Shown: positions 16,376-24,318 of the stretch, piece after piece
How the letters are laid out: every line of letters starts with the position of its first letter
How positions within the stretch are numbered: the first letter of the stretch is position 1
Source of the DNA: Gemmatimonadota bacterium
GTDB lineage: Bacteria; Gemmatimonadota; Gemmatimonadetes; Gemmatimonadales; GWC2-71-9
Direction of reading: 5' to 3'
NCBI GenBank assembly: GCA_003169895.1
Contig: PNAE01000013.1
Location: 1-64,000 of the forward strand
DNA length: 64,000 bases
The notes under the pieces: model-generated
Seen by the model: only the letters and a program-made list of their open reading frames with translations
The model's database searches: none
What the model was told of the DNA's origin: nothing
Position numbers and translations under genes: made by a program

Positions 16376-17690
16376 CCCGAAGAACCCCTTCCATGATGGC
16401 GAGCGCTTCCAGTGCGTCGGCTTCTTCGATCACCAGCGGCGGATTGATGCGCACTTCCGGGCTGTAGAGCATCGAGAGCACACCGCGTGCGAGCAGTGCG
16501 TCGAATATCTGCCGCGTGACCGACTTGTCGAGGAGCTTGCCGGTCGCCGGGTGCACCAGGTCCATTCCGATCATCAGGCCGCGACCACGCACATCCCGGA
16601 CGATCGGGATGTCGCCTTCCCACGACCGCATGACGGTGAGCATCCGTTCGCCGATACGGTGGGCGCGTGCCGGCAGATCCTCCTCGAGCGTGATCCGGAT
16701 CGCGGCAAGCGCCGCGGCAGCCGCGAGGGGATTGCCGCCATAGCTCGATGAACTCCCGCTGGGATTCGCCCACGGCGTCGAGAACGCGACCCGGTCCGTG
16801 GCGATGACGCCGCTCATCGGAAACCCGCCGCCGAACGCCTTGCCGACCGTCATGATGTCGGGTACGACGCCGTCATGTTCGACGCCGAACATTCTTCCCG
16901 TCCGGCCAAAGCCGGTGATCATCTCGTCGGCGATCAGCACCGCTCCCAGTTCATCGGCAAGCTGGCGCAGCTCACGCAGGAAACCGGGGACGGGAACGAT
17001 GTTCCCGGCCGTGCCCTGGATCGGCTCGACGATGATGGCGGCGACGTCGTTGGTGGTCTCCAACTGGATCTTCCGGCGCAGGAAACGCATGGCCTTCTGG
17101 AGGCATTCGTCGGGTGAAGCCGATGCGAACTCGTCGCGCGACGGACTGGCGTACGGCGAGAGATAGCAGCCCGGCATCAAGGGGCCGAGCTCGTGCTTGA
17201 ACGTTCCGCCGAGCAGCGGTAGCACGCCGCCCGTCTTGCCATGATAGCCGCCCCAGAAGCCGACCACCTCGGTCTTTTTGGTGAACGACTTGGCCAGGCG
17301 GAGCGCGGCTTCGACCGCTTCCGCGCCACTGGAATAGAACTGGGTCCGGTTGCAGTCGCCCGGCGTGATGCTGGCAATCAGCTGCACCAGTTCCGCGCGG
17401 TGCGCCGTGGCGAAACTGCCGACGTGCAGTCGCGCCACCTGCCGCTGCAATGCGTCGACGTACTTGGGATGCCCGTATCCGAGGCTGGCGACGCAGATGC
17501 CCGCCATCAGGTCGATGTACCGGTTGCCGTCACGGTCCCAGAGGATGGCACCTTCGCCACGGTCGAGCGCCAGCCGGCTGAACAACGCCACACCCTGGGT
17601 TCCCGGCGCGGCGAACTGCGACTCCAGTGAGAAGGTCTCCAACGATCGGGGACCGGGCACGGTCGCGACCGGCGCGGTTGCGGTGGTCAT
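16353..17690 (-). CDS. Class III pyridoxal-phosphate aminotransferase
   Basis: A 445-aa PLP enzyme of the ornithine/GABA aminotransferase fold. Visible are YSSGAEAVEAALRLA (PLP phosphate contact), GGYHGKTGG, IADEMITGFGRTG (Asp contacting the PLP ring) and VGKAFGGGFPMS with the Schiff-base Lys. Length is normal. It overlaps its upstream neighbour by 4 bases and the CDP-alcohol gene by 23. In the operon it probably aminates a keto intermediate produced by the Gfo/Idh enzyme, suggesting an amino-polyol or amino-sugar head group; substrate is not predictable from sequence alone. Confidence 0.85.
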   Translation of the reverse strand: MTTATAPVATVPGPRSLETFSLESQFAAPGTQGVALFSRLALDRGEGAILWDRDGNRYIDLMAGICVASLGYGHPKYVDALQRQVARLHVGSFATAHRAELVQLIASITPGDCNRTQFYSSGAEAVEAALRLAKSFTKKTEVVGFWGGYHGKTGGVLPLLGGTFKHELGPLMPGCYLSPYASPSRDEFASASPDECLQKAMRFLRRKIQLETTNDVAAIIVEPIQGTAGNIVPVPGFLRELRQLADELGAVLIADEMITGFGRTGRMFGVEHDGVVPDIMTVGKAFGGGFPMSGVIATDRVAFSTPWANPSGSSSSYGGNPLAAAAALAAIRITLEEDLPARAHRIGERMLTVMRSWEGDIPIVRDVRGRGLMIGMDLVHPATGKLLDKSVTRQIFDALLARGVLSMLYSPEVRINPPLVIEEADALEALAIMEGVLRDASERIV

Positions 17691-18517
17691 CGAACACTCC
17701 GTTGCATGATGGACGCTGTCGCAAGTTGGGCGATCGCCGTTGCCGCCTGCGTGCGCACCGGCGCAAAGCTGGGCCAGTCGTTGAGATCGACCAGAACCGG
17801 CGCGGTCCGTGACGCAACGACGGCATCCCCACCGAAGACGCGCAGCCCGACGACGCGGGCGGCCGCGAAGGCCAACCGGCGCAGCGCGTTCACATCAACC
17901 GTGTCACCGTCGACCGGCCGCCCATCCTCGCGGAACGCGTGGAACAGCGAGCCGTCACCGACGCCGTAGAACTTGAGCACCGGCCCCGCCACATGGGCCT
18001 GCACCGCAACCTGCCGGACGCCGCGGTCGCGGAACAGGGCGAGGGCGGCCGGCAGCTCCTGCCGCGGGGTGCGAACCACATCGGCCGCCCGCTGCGCGTG
18101 CACGTCTCCACGCTTGACCCACAGGTCGCCATCGGGCAGGTCGGTGTCCGCGATCGGCGCATCGGTGGTCGGCAGGATCACCGTGGCGGGAAACCGGAGT
18201 CCCGACGCTGCGAGGGTACGCACCAGGTGGTGCCGGTGGCACCCGAGCACACTCGACGGGAGGTTGAGGAGCGGCGCACCGGAGCGTTCGAGGTCGAGCA
18301 GGCGGGCGGATGCGCCAGGGCCCTGACACATGTTGAGATACAGATCGGCGTCGGGAATGATGCCCGCCTCGACGTCACCTTCACCCAGTCGCTCCACCGA
18401 CCAGCCGCGTTCCGCGAGGAATGACGTCGTGGCGTCCATGATCGCCGCGTCGTTGCTCCGGTGGCGGCCGGGTGAGTATGTCGCGCTCCGATAGATGGCC
18501 ACAACACGCACCGTCAT
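17687..18517 (-). CDS. ATP-grasp domain protein
   Basis: A 276-aa protein with RimK/D-Ala ligase-like layout. LWVKRGDVHAQ (with the ATP-contacting Lys) lies near residue 131-141, AVQAHVAGPVLKFYGVG near 171-187, and the metal site VLVDLNDWPSF near the end, with the D-x-N pair typical of ATP-grasp ligases. It would form an amide or ester using ATP through an acyl-phosphate. It is third in the operon, between the nucleotidyltransferase and aminotransferase genes, so it may attach an amino acid to the amino head group; inference only. Overlaps of 4 bases on both sides. Confidence 0.7.
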   Translation of the reverse strand: MTVRVVAIYRSATYSPGRHRSNDAAIMDATTSFLAERGWSVERLGEGDVEAGIIPDADLYLNMCQGPGASARLLDLERSGAPLLNLPSSVLGCHRHHLVRTLAASGLRFPATVILPTTDAPIADTDLPDGDLWVKRGDVHAQRAADVVRTPRQELPAALALFRDRGVRQVAVQAHVAGPVLKFYGVGDGSLFHAFREDGRPVDGDTVDVNALRRLAFAAARVVGLRVFGGDAVVASRTAPVLVDLNDWPSFAPVRTQAATAIAQLATASIMQRSVR

Positions 18518-19209
18518 GCCAGTCCTCCTTCGATCAGGGCTCGCGCGACGACGAGGTCGGCGCTGGTGTCCACATCCACGATCCGCGGCACTTCAACCGC
18601 CCGAATCCGGTGATGAGTCTCGATCAACCGCGCCAGGAAGCCGCGCAACCGCATCACACCCGACTGCACGGCCTCAGTTGCCGCCGCGCGTGCCCGCGCA
18701 TTGAACCAGTACACCCCACCGGTGACAACTCTGCGCTTGGCGCCGGGAGTGAATCCGGCGACAATTCCATCCGCGTCCACGTCCGCCCAGAGCGGTGACT
18801 CGTCGTCGACGAACGGCGTCACCGCGACGACCGCATCCGCATCGCGCATCGCGCGCACCGCCGCAGTGTGTGCCGCGTCCCAGTCGCCGTCCGGCATCAC
18901 CGTGTCAACCAGGCTGCAGAGCACGTCTCCCGGGGCGATGCTCCGCAACCCGGCTTCGAGCGTGTGCAACGAGGTCGCGGTCCTCAACGGCACGATCGCC
19001 ACTCCGGCGTCGGCGAGCGCTGCCGTCACTGCCGCCGCAAGATCGTCGCGCACGGCGCACGTCACGGTCTCGCAGCCAACCCGCCGGCACGCGGCCACCA
19101 GCCGCCGCACCTGCGGTTGACCGGCGACGGGCATCAGCGCCTTTGGCACCGTGATCCCGCTCGCCAGCAGCCGCGATCCTTCACCACCCGCCAGGATCAA
19201 GCCGTGCAT
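18514..19209 (-). CDS. Nucleotidyltransferase (sugar/polyol-phosphate NTP transferase family)
   Basis: A 231-aa protein. The N-terminal LILAGGEGSRLLASG then VPKALMPVAGQP is the NTP-binding signature of the GT-A nucleotidyltransferases (L-A-G-G-x-G-x-R-L and P-K-x-L). LVDTVMPDG carries a metal-binding Asp. It is short, without the beta-helix of GlmU-type enzymes, as in CTP:inositol-phosphate or mannose-phosphate transferases. It likely activates a phosphorylated alcohol as NDP/CDP for the CDP-alcohol transferase encoded downstream. It follows the HAD gene with a 1-base overlap. Confidence 0.8.
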   Translation of the reverse strand: MHGLILAGGEGSRLLASGITVPKALMPVAGQPQVRRLVAACRRVGCETVTCAVRDDLAAAVTAALADAGVAIVPLRTATSLHTLEAGLRSIAPGDVLCSLVDTVMPDGDWDAAHTAAVRAMRDADAVVAVTPFVDDESPLWADVDADGIVAGFTPGAKRRVVTGGVYWFNARARAAATEAVQSGVMRLRGFLARLIETHHRIRAVEVPRIVDVDTSADLVVARALIEGGLA

Positions 19210-19886
19210 CAGGCGGCCAGCACGTGCGGCAGCTGGTCAAACCGCGCGACGCGTGCCGTGGGCGTGATGCCGACCGCGACGCGCGCCGCCGGCGCCAACC
19301 AGCAGGTGCGCATGCCGAGCGCCGCGGCGGGAGCGATGTCATTGGGCGGACTGTCTCCGACCATCCAGCACGCCTCCGCTACGCTTCCCAGTGCCGCGAG
19401 CGTCGCCTCGAAAATCCGCCGGCCCGGCTTCCGTGCGCCGACCACTTCCGAATCCGCCACGACGTCGAACACGTCGCCCAGGCCGAGCTCATCAAGGCAT
19501 GGCTGCAGGTTACCCTGGTAGTTCGACACCACCGCCAGTCGGTAGTCAGCCGACAAGGCCAGCAGCACGCTCCGGTTCCGTGCGGCCGCGGCCTGGGCCG
19601 CTGCGACGAACGAGGCGCGGAGCGGCCCGGACCGCAGCCGAGCTCCGTCGGGCAGCAATGCGGCCAGCAGATCGACTTGGGCTGTGACCGTGGTCGAATA
19701 GTCGAACGTTGTGATGCCCGGCAGCTGCGCCAGTTGTACGTCAGACCGCGCGAAGGCGGTGCCGAATTCCGGCCGGTCCGCCGCGCCGCCAACCTCGCGA
19801 TACCCCCGGAAGAAACGCTCGACCCAGGGGTCGCCGTCCGCGTCGAGCGTTCCGCCAAAGTCGACCAGAAGCGCGCCAGAGCTCAC
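19209..19886 (-). CDS. HAD-superfamily hydrolase
   Basis: A 225-aa protein with the three HAD motifs: VDFGGTLDADG (motif I, nucleophile Asp in D-F-G-G-T), VVSNYQGN (motif II) and RKPGRRIFEATL then MVGDSPPNDI (motifs III/IV). It has a helical cap of type I after motif I. Motif I reads DFGGT rather than DxDGT, so the second acidic residue is a Gly; phosphatase activity may be altered. GTG 19886 starts the seven-gene operon. It would remove or transfer a phosphate in the head-group pathway. Confidence 0.8.
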   Translation of the reverse strand: MSSGALLVDFGGTLDADGDPWVERFFRGYREVGGAADRPEFGTAFARSDVQLAQLPGITTFDYSTTVTAQVDLLAALLPDGARLRSGPLRASFVAAAQAAAARNRSVLLALSADYRLAVVSNYQGNLQPCLDELGLGDVFDVVADSEVVGARKPGRRIFEATLAALGSVAEACWMVGDSPPNDIAPAAALGMRTCWLAPAARVAVGITPTARVARFDQLPHVLAA

Positions 19887-19920
19887 ATGACTCCACCCGC
19901 TAACGGGACATTGCGAGGAC

Positions 19921-19926
19921 TATAAT
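19921..19926 (+). promoter_or_regulatory. -10 element TATAAT of surE; very short leader
   Basis: A perfect TATAAT lies 8 bases before the surE ATG at 19935, in the 48-base divergent gap with the HAD operon. Transcription would start at or one to two bases before the ATG, so the mRNA is probably leaderless; no Shine-Dalgarno is seen. The -35 region is not well conserved. Confidence 0.5.
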
Positions 19927-19934
19927 TCCCAGCC

Positions 19935-20690
19935 ATGCACATCCTAGTTGCAAATGATGACGGAATCCTGTCACCGGGGCTGCAGGTGCTAGTGGACGCG
20001 TGCGAGGGAATCGGCCTGGTCACCGTAGTCGCCCCGGACCGGGAGCAAAGCGCCCAGTCGCATGCACTTACGATGAGTCGGCCCCTCCGTCCCGTGCGCC
20101 GATCAGACCGGTCCTGGCAGGTCGACGGTACCCCGACCGATTGCGTCCTGCTGGCCTTGGAAGCGCTGATGCCGGAACGCCCGGCCCTGGTGCTCAGCGG
20201 GATCAACCACGGGCCGAATCTCGGCGAGGATGTGCTCTATTCCGGCACGGTGTCGGCCGCGATGGAAGCCGTGGTCCTGGGCATTCCGGGCGTGGCAATA
20301 TCGTTCGCCGGACGGGATGAGCATCTCCTCTCGGGCTATCGCGACCTGGTTGCCGCCCTGGTCCGGCGTATCGCCGCCCTGCTGGATTTCCCGCGCAACA
20401 CGCTGCTGAACATCAACCTGCCACCGATTCCGGCGCCTGAAGTCCTCGGCGTTCGCGTGGTGCGCCTCGGCTCGCGCTTCTTTTCCGAGTCCGTGGCACG
20501 GCAGCAGGATCCCTGGGGCCGGGAAGTGCTCTGGATCGGCGGAGGCAAGATTACCTGGGCCGGTGGCGACGATACCGACCAGGCCGCGATCGCCGCCGGC
20601 TATGTCAGCATCACACCGCTGCAACTCGACCTTACCAACCACCAACTCCTCGAGACGGTGCGGGACTGGGATCTTGGCGGCCTGGCATGA
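19935..20690 (+). CDS. surE: 5'/3'-nucleotidase SurE
   Basis: A 251-aa metal-dependent nucleotidase that dephosphorylates nucleoside monophosphates (and short polyphosphates in some species). It begins with the metal site VANDDGI (Asp8, Asp9), and the second site SGINHGPNLGEDVLYSGTVS holds Ser88 and Asn91. Length is typical. It is followed with a 4-base overlap by pcm; surE-pcm pairing is a classic stationary-phase repair operon. Confidence 0.95.
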   Translation: MHILVANDDGILSPGLQVLVDACEGIGLVTVVAPDREQSAQSHALTMSRPLRPVRRSDRSWQVDGTPTDCVLLALEALMPERPALVLSGINHGPNLGEDVLYSGTVSAAMEAVVLGIPGVAISFAGRDEHLLSGYRDLVAALVRRIAALLDFPRNTLLNINLPPIPAPEVLGVRVVRLGSRFFSESVARQQDPWGREVLWIGGGKITWAGGDDTDQAAIAAGYVSITPLQLDLTNHQLLETVRDWDLGGLA

Positions 20691-21346
20691 CGGACGGCTT
20701 TGCCGGATACCGGTCGCAACTGGTGGAGACCCTGCAGGGCAAGGGCGTGCGCGACATGGCGGTGCTGCGGGCCATCGGCACGATCCCGCGGCACCTGTTC
20801 GTGCCCGAATCGTTGCGGCATCGCGCCTATGCGGACGCGGCGCTGCCGATTGGCAACGGCCAGACCATTTCGCAGCCGTTTGTCCAGGCACGCTCCTGCG
20901 AGCTGCTGCGGCTTACCGGACGCGAACGCGTGCTGGAAGTCGGGACGGGATCGGGGTATCAGACAGCACTGCTGTCCATGCTGGCGGAGACGGTGTTCTC
21001 AGTCGAGCGCATCGCCGAACTCGCTCGCGCCGCCCATGAAGTTCTCCGCGGCCTCGGACTAAACAACGTCAGCGTCATTCATGGTGACGGGTCAATGGGC
21101 TGGCGCCCGAACGCTCCGTACGATGGAATCGTCGTGGCGGCAGCCAGTCCGGTGATTCCAGAGCCACTCGTCGCGCAGTTGACTCCGGGCGGAAGGTTGG
21201 TGATACCGGTGGGGAGCACCAACGCGCAGGTACTCACGCTGGTGACCCGCCACCAGAACGACGCCGGGCACGATGAATTGCCGGTTCACGATGTCCGCTT
21301 CGTCCCGCTGCGCGGCGAGCATGGCTTCGATGGGTCGCCGGCGTGA
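20687..21346 (+). CDS. pcm: Protein-L-isoaspartate O-methyltransferase
   Basis: A 219-aa SAM-dependent enzyme that methylates isoaspartyl residues to start their repair. The SAM motif VLEVGTGSGYQTALL is at 82-96, preceded by IGNGQTISQPFV (56-67), the substrate-site signature of PCMT, and PYDGIVVAAASPVIPE follows. The ATG overlaps the surE stop and the end overlaps the DedA gene, both by 4 bases. Confidence 0.95.
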   Translation: MTDGFAGYRSQLVETLQGKGVRDMAVLRAIGTIPRHLFVPESLRHRAYADAALPIGNGQTISQPFVQARSCELLRLTGRERVLEVGTGSGYQTALLSMLAETVFSVERIAELARAAHEVLRGLGLNNVSVIHGDGSMGWRPNAPYDGIVVAAASPVIPEPLVAQLTPGGRLVIPVGSTNAQVLTLVTRHQNDAGHDELPVHDVRFVPLRGEHGFDGSPA

Positions 21347-22005
21347 CGTCCCTGCATGCATTCATGGACTTCGTCCTGCATCTCGACCGCCATCTCGCCG
21401 GCATCATTCACGACTACGGCAGCTGGACCTACGGCATTCTCTGCCTGATCGTGTTCTGTGAGACCGGATTGGTGGTGCTCCCGCTGCTGCCCGGCGACTC
21501 GCTGTTGTTCGCCGCGGGAGGCTTTGCCGCCCTGGGTTCACTCGACCCGTGGCTGCTCTTCGGACTGCTTGCCGCAGCAGCGATCGGCGGCGACAACGTC
21601 AACTACTGGGTTGGCCGTCACGTCGGACCACGGGCGTTCTCGGGGCAGGTCCGCTTTCTCAAGGTCAGCCACCTGGAGCGAACCCGGGCGTTTTTTGCCA
21701 GGCATGGCACCCGCACGATCATCCTGGCGCGCTTCGTCCCGATCGTCCGGACCTTCACCCCGTTCGTAGCGGGAATCGGGGAGATGCCCTACTTGCGATT
21801 CCTCAGCTACGACATCGGGGGCGGGATCCTGTGGGTGGGGCTGTTCACGTGGGCGGGCTACTTCTTCGGGAACCTGCCGACCGTGCGCCGGAATTTCTCG
21901 CTGGTCGTAATGGCGATCATCGTCGTGTCCGTACTGCCGATCGCAATCGAGGTCATAAAGACCTGGCGGGCCCGGACGGCGGCGGAGACCGCAGAAAATG
22001 GTTGA
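21343..22005 (+). CDS. DedA-family membrane protein
   Basis: A 220-aa integral membrane protein of the DedA/SNARE-associated (VTT) family. GTG 21343 overlaps the pcm stop. Visible signatures: ETGLVVLPLLPGDSLLFAAG near residues 40-60, the amphipathic re-entrant motif ARFVPIVRTFTPFVAG near 127-142, and several hydrophobic helices. DedA proteins act in undecaprenyl-phosphate or phospholipid translocation; the exact lipid is not known here. It is the last gene of surE-pcm-dedA. Confidence 0.9.
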   Translation: MTSLHAFMDFVLHLDRHLAGIIHDYGSWTYGILCLIVFCETGLVVLPLLPGDSLLFAAGGFAALGSLDPWLLFGLLAAAAIGGDNVNYWVGRHVGPRAFSGQVRFLKVSHLERTRAFFARHGTRTIILARFVPIVRTFTPFVAGIGEMPYLRFLSYDIGGGILWVGLFTWAGYFFGNLPTVRRNFSLVVMAIIVVSVLPIAIEVIKTWRARTAAETAENG

Positions 22006-22165
22006 GGCCGTTCTCAAGCGCCATAAGTTACGGCAACTTCGTGACTTACCATGTTGGGATAAGGTGACAAGTGAAGTGCCATCGGGACCGGTGGTCGTGG
22101 ATTCTCAATCGTGCGACACTGTCGGGCACCAGGTCCGAGTAGGTATTCTGTCGGCATCGCTGTTG

Positions 22166-22239
22166 GCCCCTGTAGCTCAACTGGATAGAGCAGAGGCATC
22201 CTAAGCCTAAGGTTGCAGGTTCGATTCCTGTCGGGGGCA
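22166..22239 (+). tRNA. tRNA-Arg(CCT)
   Basis: A 74-base cloverleaf: acceptor GCCCCTG pairs with CGGGGGC (one T-G pair), D arm GCTC/GAGC, anticodon CCT at 22200-22202 in loop ATCCTAA, T arm GCAGG-TTCGATT-CCTGT, discriminator A. CCA is not encoded. The outer anticodon-stem pair (27-43) is a G-A mismatch, the only irregularity. It reads AGG codons. Confidence 0.9.
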
Positions 22240-22387
22240 TCACGAGCGGCCGTCCCCCAAAGCCCGCCAGTCTAGGCTTTGCGTGCGGCCGTGATGGATT
22301 GGGTGTCCGTCCCGGTCTGGCGTTGGCAGCCCGGGTCGTCCATTTTTGCTGGCTTGGCCTCAGGATCACTTTTTTCAAGCGGATGGC

Positions 22388-23056
22388 ATGGCAACGACCG
22401 GTGAATCTTCGACCGTTCCGGCGACCGCGAGCCCGGATGCAAGTGAGCAGCCGTTTCTCACACCACAGCGTATCCGCCTCCTCGGCATTGGCGGCGCCGT
22501 GCTGCTCGTGGTCGCGTTGGCCGTGTGGTTCACCATCACGGCCGGGCGCCGGAAGGAATCGTACGCAGCTGCCGCGCTGGAGCAGGCTCGCGACGCCGCG
22601 GCGCAGGGCAATTTTGGCGTGGCGGTGCAGGGGTACACGCGGGTGGCCACGGCGTACAGCGGGACGGCTGCGGCTTACGAGGCAACGCTCGGTATCGCCC
22701 AGACGCGCCTGGTCGCCGATCAGAACGAGTTGGCGATTGCGACACTGACCGACTTTCTGCGCACCAATCCGCCGCCGCTCTACGCGGCGCCGGCCAACAA
22801 CCTCCTCGGCACTGCATACGAAAACACCGGCAAGTTCGCCGAGGCCGAGGCGGCTTATCGCAAGGCGTCGACGCTTGCCGGCGTTGACTACCTCAAGGCG
22901 AGCAGCTTGCTGGACGCCGGCCGTGCTGCCCAGCTCGCCAGGAAGACCGACGAAGCGAAGGCGATCTACAACGAGATCATTACCAAATACGCGAAGACCG
23001 GTGCGGTCACCGAGGCCCAGGTGCGCCTGGCAGAGTTGACCGCCGGCAGTTCCTGA
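22388..23056 (+). CDS. TPR-containing single-pass membrane protein (YfgM-like)
   Basis: A 222-aa protein with a disordered Ser/Thr-rich N-terminus (1-30), one membrane helix near 34-54 (GIGGAVLLVVALAVWFTI) and periplasmic tetratricopeptide repeats: about residues 60-92, 110-165 (AYENTGKFAEAEAAYRKA) and 170-215. The layout is that of YfgM/anchored TPR scaffolds linked to the Sec translocon and periplasmic chaperones in other bacteria; the role here is inferred. ATG 22388 is used because upstream in-frame codons do not look coding; no strong Shine-Dalgarno is visible. A terminator follows. Confidence 0.75.
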   Translation: MATTGESSTVPATASPDASEQPFLTPQRIRLLGIGGAVLLVVALAVWFTITAGRRKESYAAAALEQARDAAAQGNFGVAVQGYTRVATAYSGTAAAYEATLGIAQTRLVADQNELAIATLTDFLRTNPPPLYAAPANNLLGTAYENTGKFAEAEAAYRKASTLAGVDYLKASSLLDAGRAAQLARKTDEAKAIYNEIITKYAKTGAVTEAQVRLAELTAGSS

Positions 23057-23082
23057 GAGCGATCGGAGCGCGACCACCGCAA

Positions 23083-23107
23083 CGGGCCGATCGACTTGAT
23101 CGGCCCG
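23083..23107 (+). terminator. Hairpin terminator of the TPR gene
   Basis: CGGGCCGATC (23083-23092) and GATCGGCCCG (23098-23107) form a perfect 10-bp stem with a 5-base loop, 27 bases past the stop codon. Only a weak T-tract follows. Confidence 0.75.
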
Positions 23108-23307
23108 CTGTCATTTGGACTCGGCGAGTCACCGAACCAGTGGCTTGCCGGCGGGAGACGGTCGGACGTGGCGGAGGCACTGGCGCCGCTGGCACTTACC
23201 TCATGGCCGTCACTGGCGACTCAAGGAAGCCTCCAGCCGTCCACCTAAGCCACGTGGTGCCAGCAGGTTAGCGGTGCCTGGTCAGGACGAACCCTGGCTC
23301 GGTACTG

Positions 23308-23335
23308 ATGACGTATAATGTATATTATGTTAAGT
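23308..23335. other. dif chromosome-dimer resolution site
   Basis: The site reads ATGACGTATAA (XerC arm), TGTATA (central hexamer), TTATGTTAAGT (XerD arm). Compared with the E. coli dif, the centre is identical, the XerD arm differs at one of 11 positions and the XerC arm keeps its inner five except one base. It lies in a gap where rightward genes (to 23056) meet a block of leftward genes (from 24318), as expected at the terminus. XerCD with FtsK would resolve dimers here. A tyrosine recombinase gene is at 40101-41006. Confidence 0.88.
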
Positions 23336-23341
23336 TACCCA

Positions 23342-23375
23342 GTGGAAAACTGTGGGAAACCCGGACTTATCCACC
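23342..23375. other. Cluster of degenerate DnaA-box-like 9-mers beside dif
   Basis: Three near-matches to TTATCCACA lie within 35 bases: TTATCCACC (23367-23375, plus, 8/9), TTTCCCACA (minus strand of 23351-23359, 7/9) and a 7/9 match on the minus strand overlapping 23341-23349. They start 6 bases from dif. The rest of 23057-23454 has no gene. Function is unknown; chance is possible. Confidence 0.35.
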
Positions 23376-23454
23376 GGCAGCCCTATATCGCCTACATGAT
23401 CTGGAGTTTGGGCGTCTGAGCCTGCCCGGGCGCCCGACAGGCCTCTTACCGGGG

Positions 23455-24318
23455 TCAGGGCGACTCGCCGGAAATCTCCTCGAGCCACACACCGCGCGCC
23501 ACGACGCGTCCCTCCCCGCTGAGCCACACATCGCGGCCGGTCATGCCGTCCAACCGGGCGGTCACCGACAAGGCCTTCCCGCTCGCCGAGCGGACCGGGA
23601 GCGGCAGTTGAGCCAGGCCGGCGGCGGCGAGCGCGAGCGCGCCGACCACGGTCCCCGTCCCGCACGCAAGGGTTTCGGCCTCGATGCCCCGCTCGTAGGT
23701 GCGGATCACCCAGACCGGCGTCGTCGGATCACTTGACGTTCCAGTGGAACTGGAGCTCCGGCTCAGGAAGTTGACATTGGCCCCGCCGGGTCCGCATGCC
23801 GGGTGGAACCGCAGCGCCCGGCCGCGCCGGTCGACCTCGACGGACGCCACGTCATCTACCAGGACGATGACATGCGGCACGCCGACCGTCCCAAGCCGGA
23901 TCCATTGTTCCCCGGGTTCCAGCTCGACCTCGATGACTGCCGGAACCGTTGCGTCGGGCAGGTGAAGCTCGGCCATGTGTCCCGGGCCCACGCACCGCGT
24001 CGAGAACGTGGCTGCGTCAGTGACCAGGGTCATGCCTGCGGGATCGGCCATCTCGAGCCGGCACGCCAGCCGGGTGGAACAGAGCGCCGCGTTGCCGCAC
24101 ATTGGCGCGGGCGAACCGTCGCTGTTGAAGTACGTCATCCGCACCGCATCCTGCCCGGCAGGCGCAACGAAGACCAGCCCATCTCCGCCCACGCCGTTGC
24201 GCCGGTCGCAGATGCGCGCGATCGCGTCCCGGCTCCACTCCGCCGGGTCGGATGTCCGGCCGTCGATCATGACAAAGTCGTTGCCCGACCCCGTCATCTT
24301 GTGAAAGACGATGGTCAG
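23455..24318 (-). CDS. dapF: Diaminopimelate epimerase, probable CTG start
   Basis: A 287-aa enzyme converting LL- to meso-diaminopimelate for lysine and peptidoglycan. The two catalytic cysteines are C74 in PMCGNAALC and C219 in LACGTGTVV; TYERGIEAET and FHKMTGSGNDFV are also present. No ATG or GTG exists before the conserved N-terminal strand; a CTG at 24318 overlaps the stop of the upstream gene (CTGA, 4 bases) and has GGGAGG six bases before it. Using the first ATG (residue 8) would cut the first strand. It is last in the 15-gene operon that ends at dif. Confidence 0.9.
   Translation of the reverse strand: MTIVFHKMTGSGNDFVMIDGRTSDPAEWSRDAIARICDRRNGVGGDGLVFVAPAGQDAVRMTYFNSDGSPAPMCGNAALCSTRLACRLEMADPAGMTLVTDAATFSTRCVGPGHMAELHLPDATVPAVIEVELEPGEQWIRLGTVGVPHVIVLVDDVASVEVDRRGRALRFHPACGPGGANVNFLSRSSSSTGTSSDPTTPVWVIRTYERGIEAETLACGTGTVVGALALAAAGLAQLPLPVRSASGKALSVTARLDGMTGRDVWLSGEGRVVARGVWLEEISGESP

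Noticed and set aside
23300-23380. Replication origin, suggested by the AT-rich patch and DnaA-like boxes
   Set aside because: The AT-rich core is a near-identical dif sequence, genes converge here instead of diverging, and dnaA or other origin-linked genes are absent.
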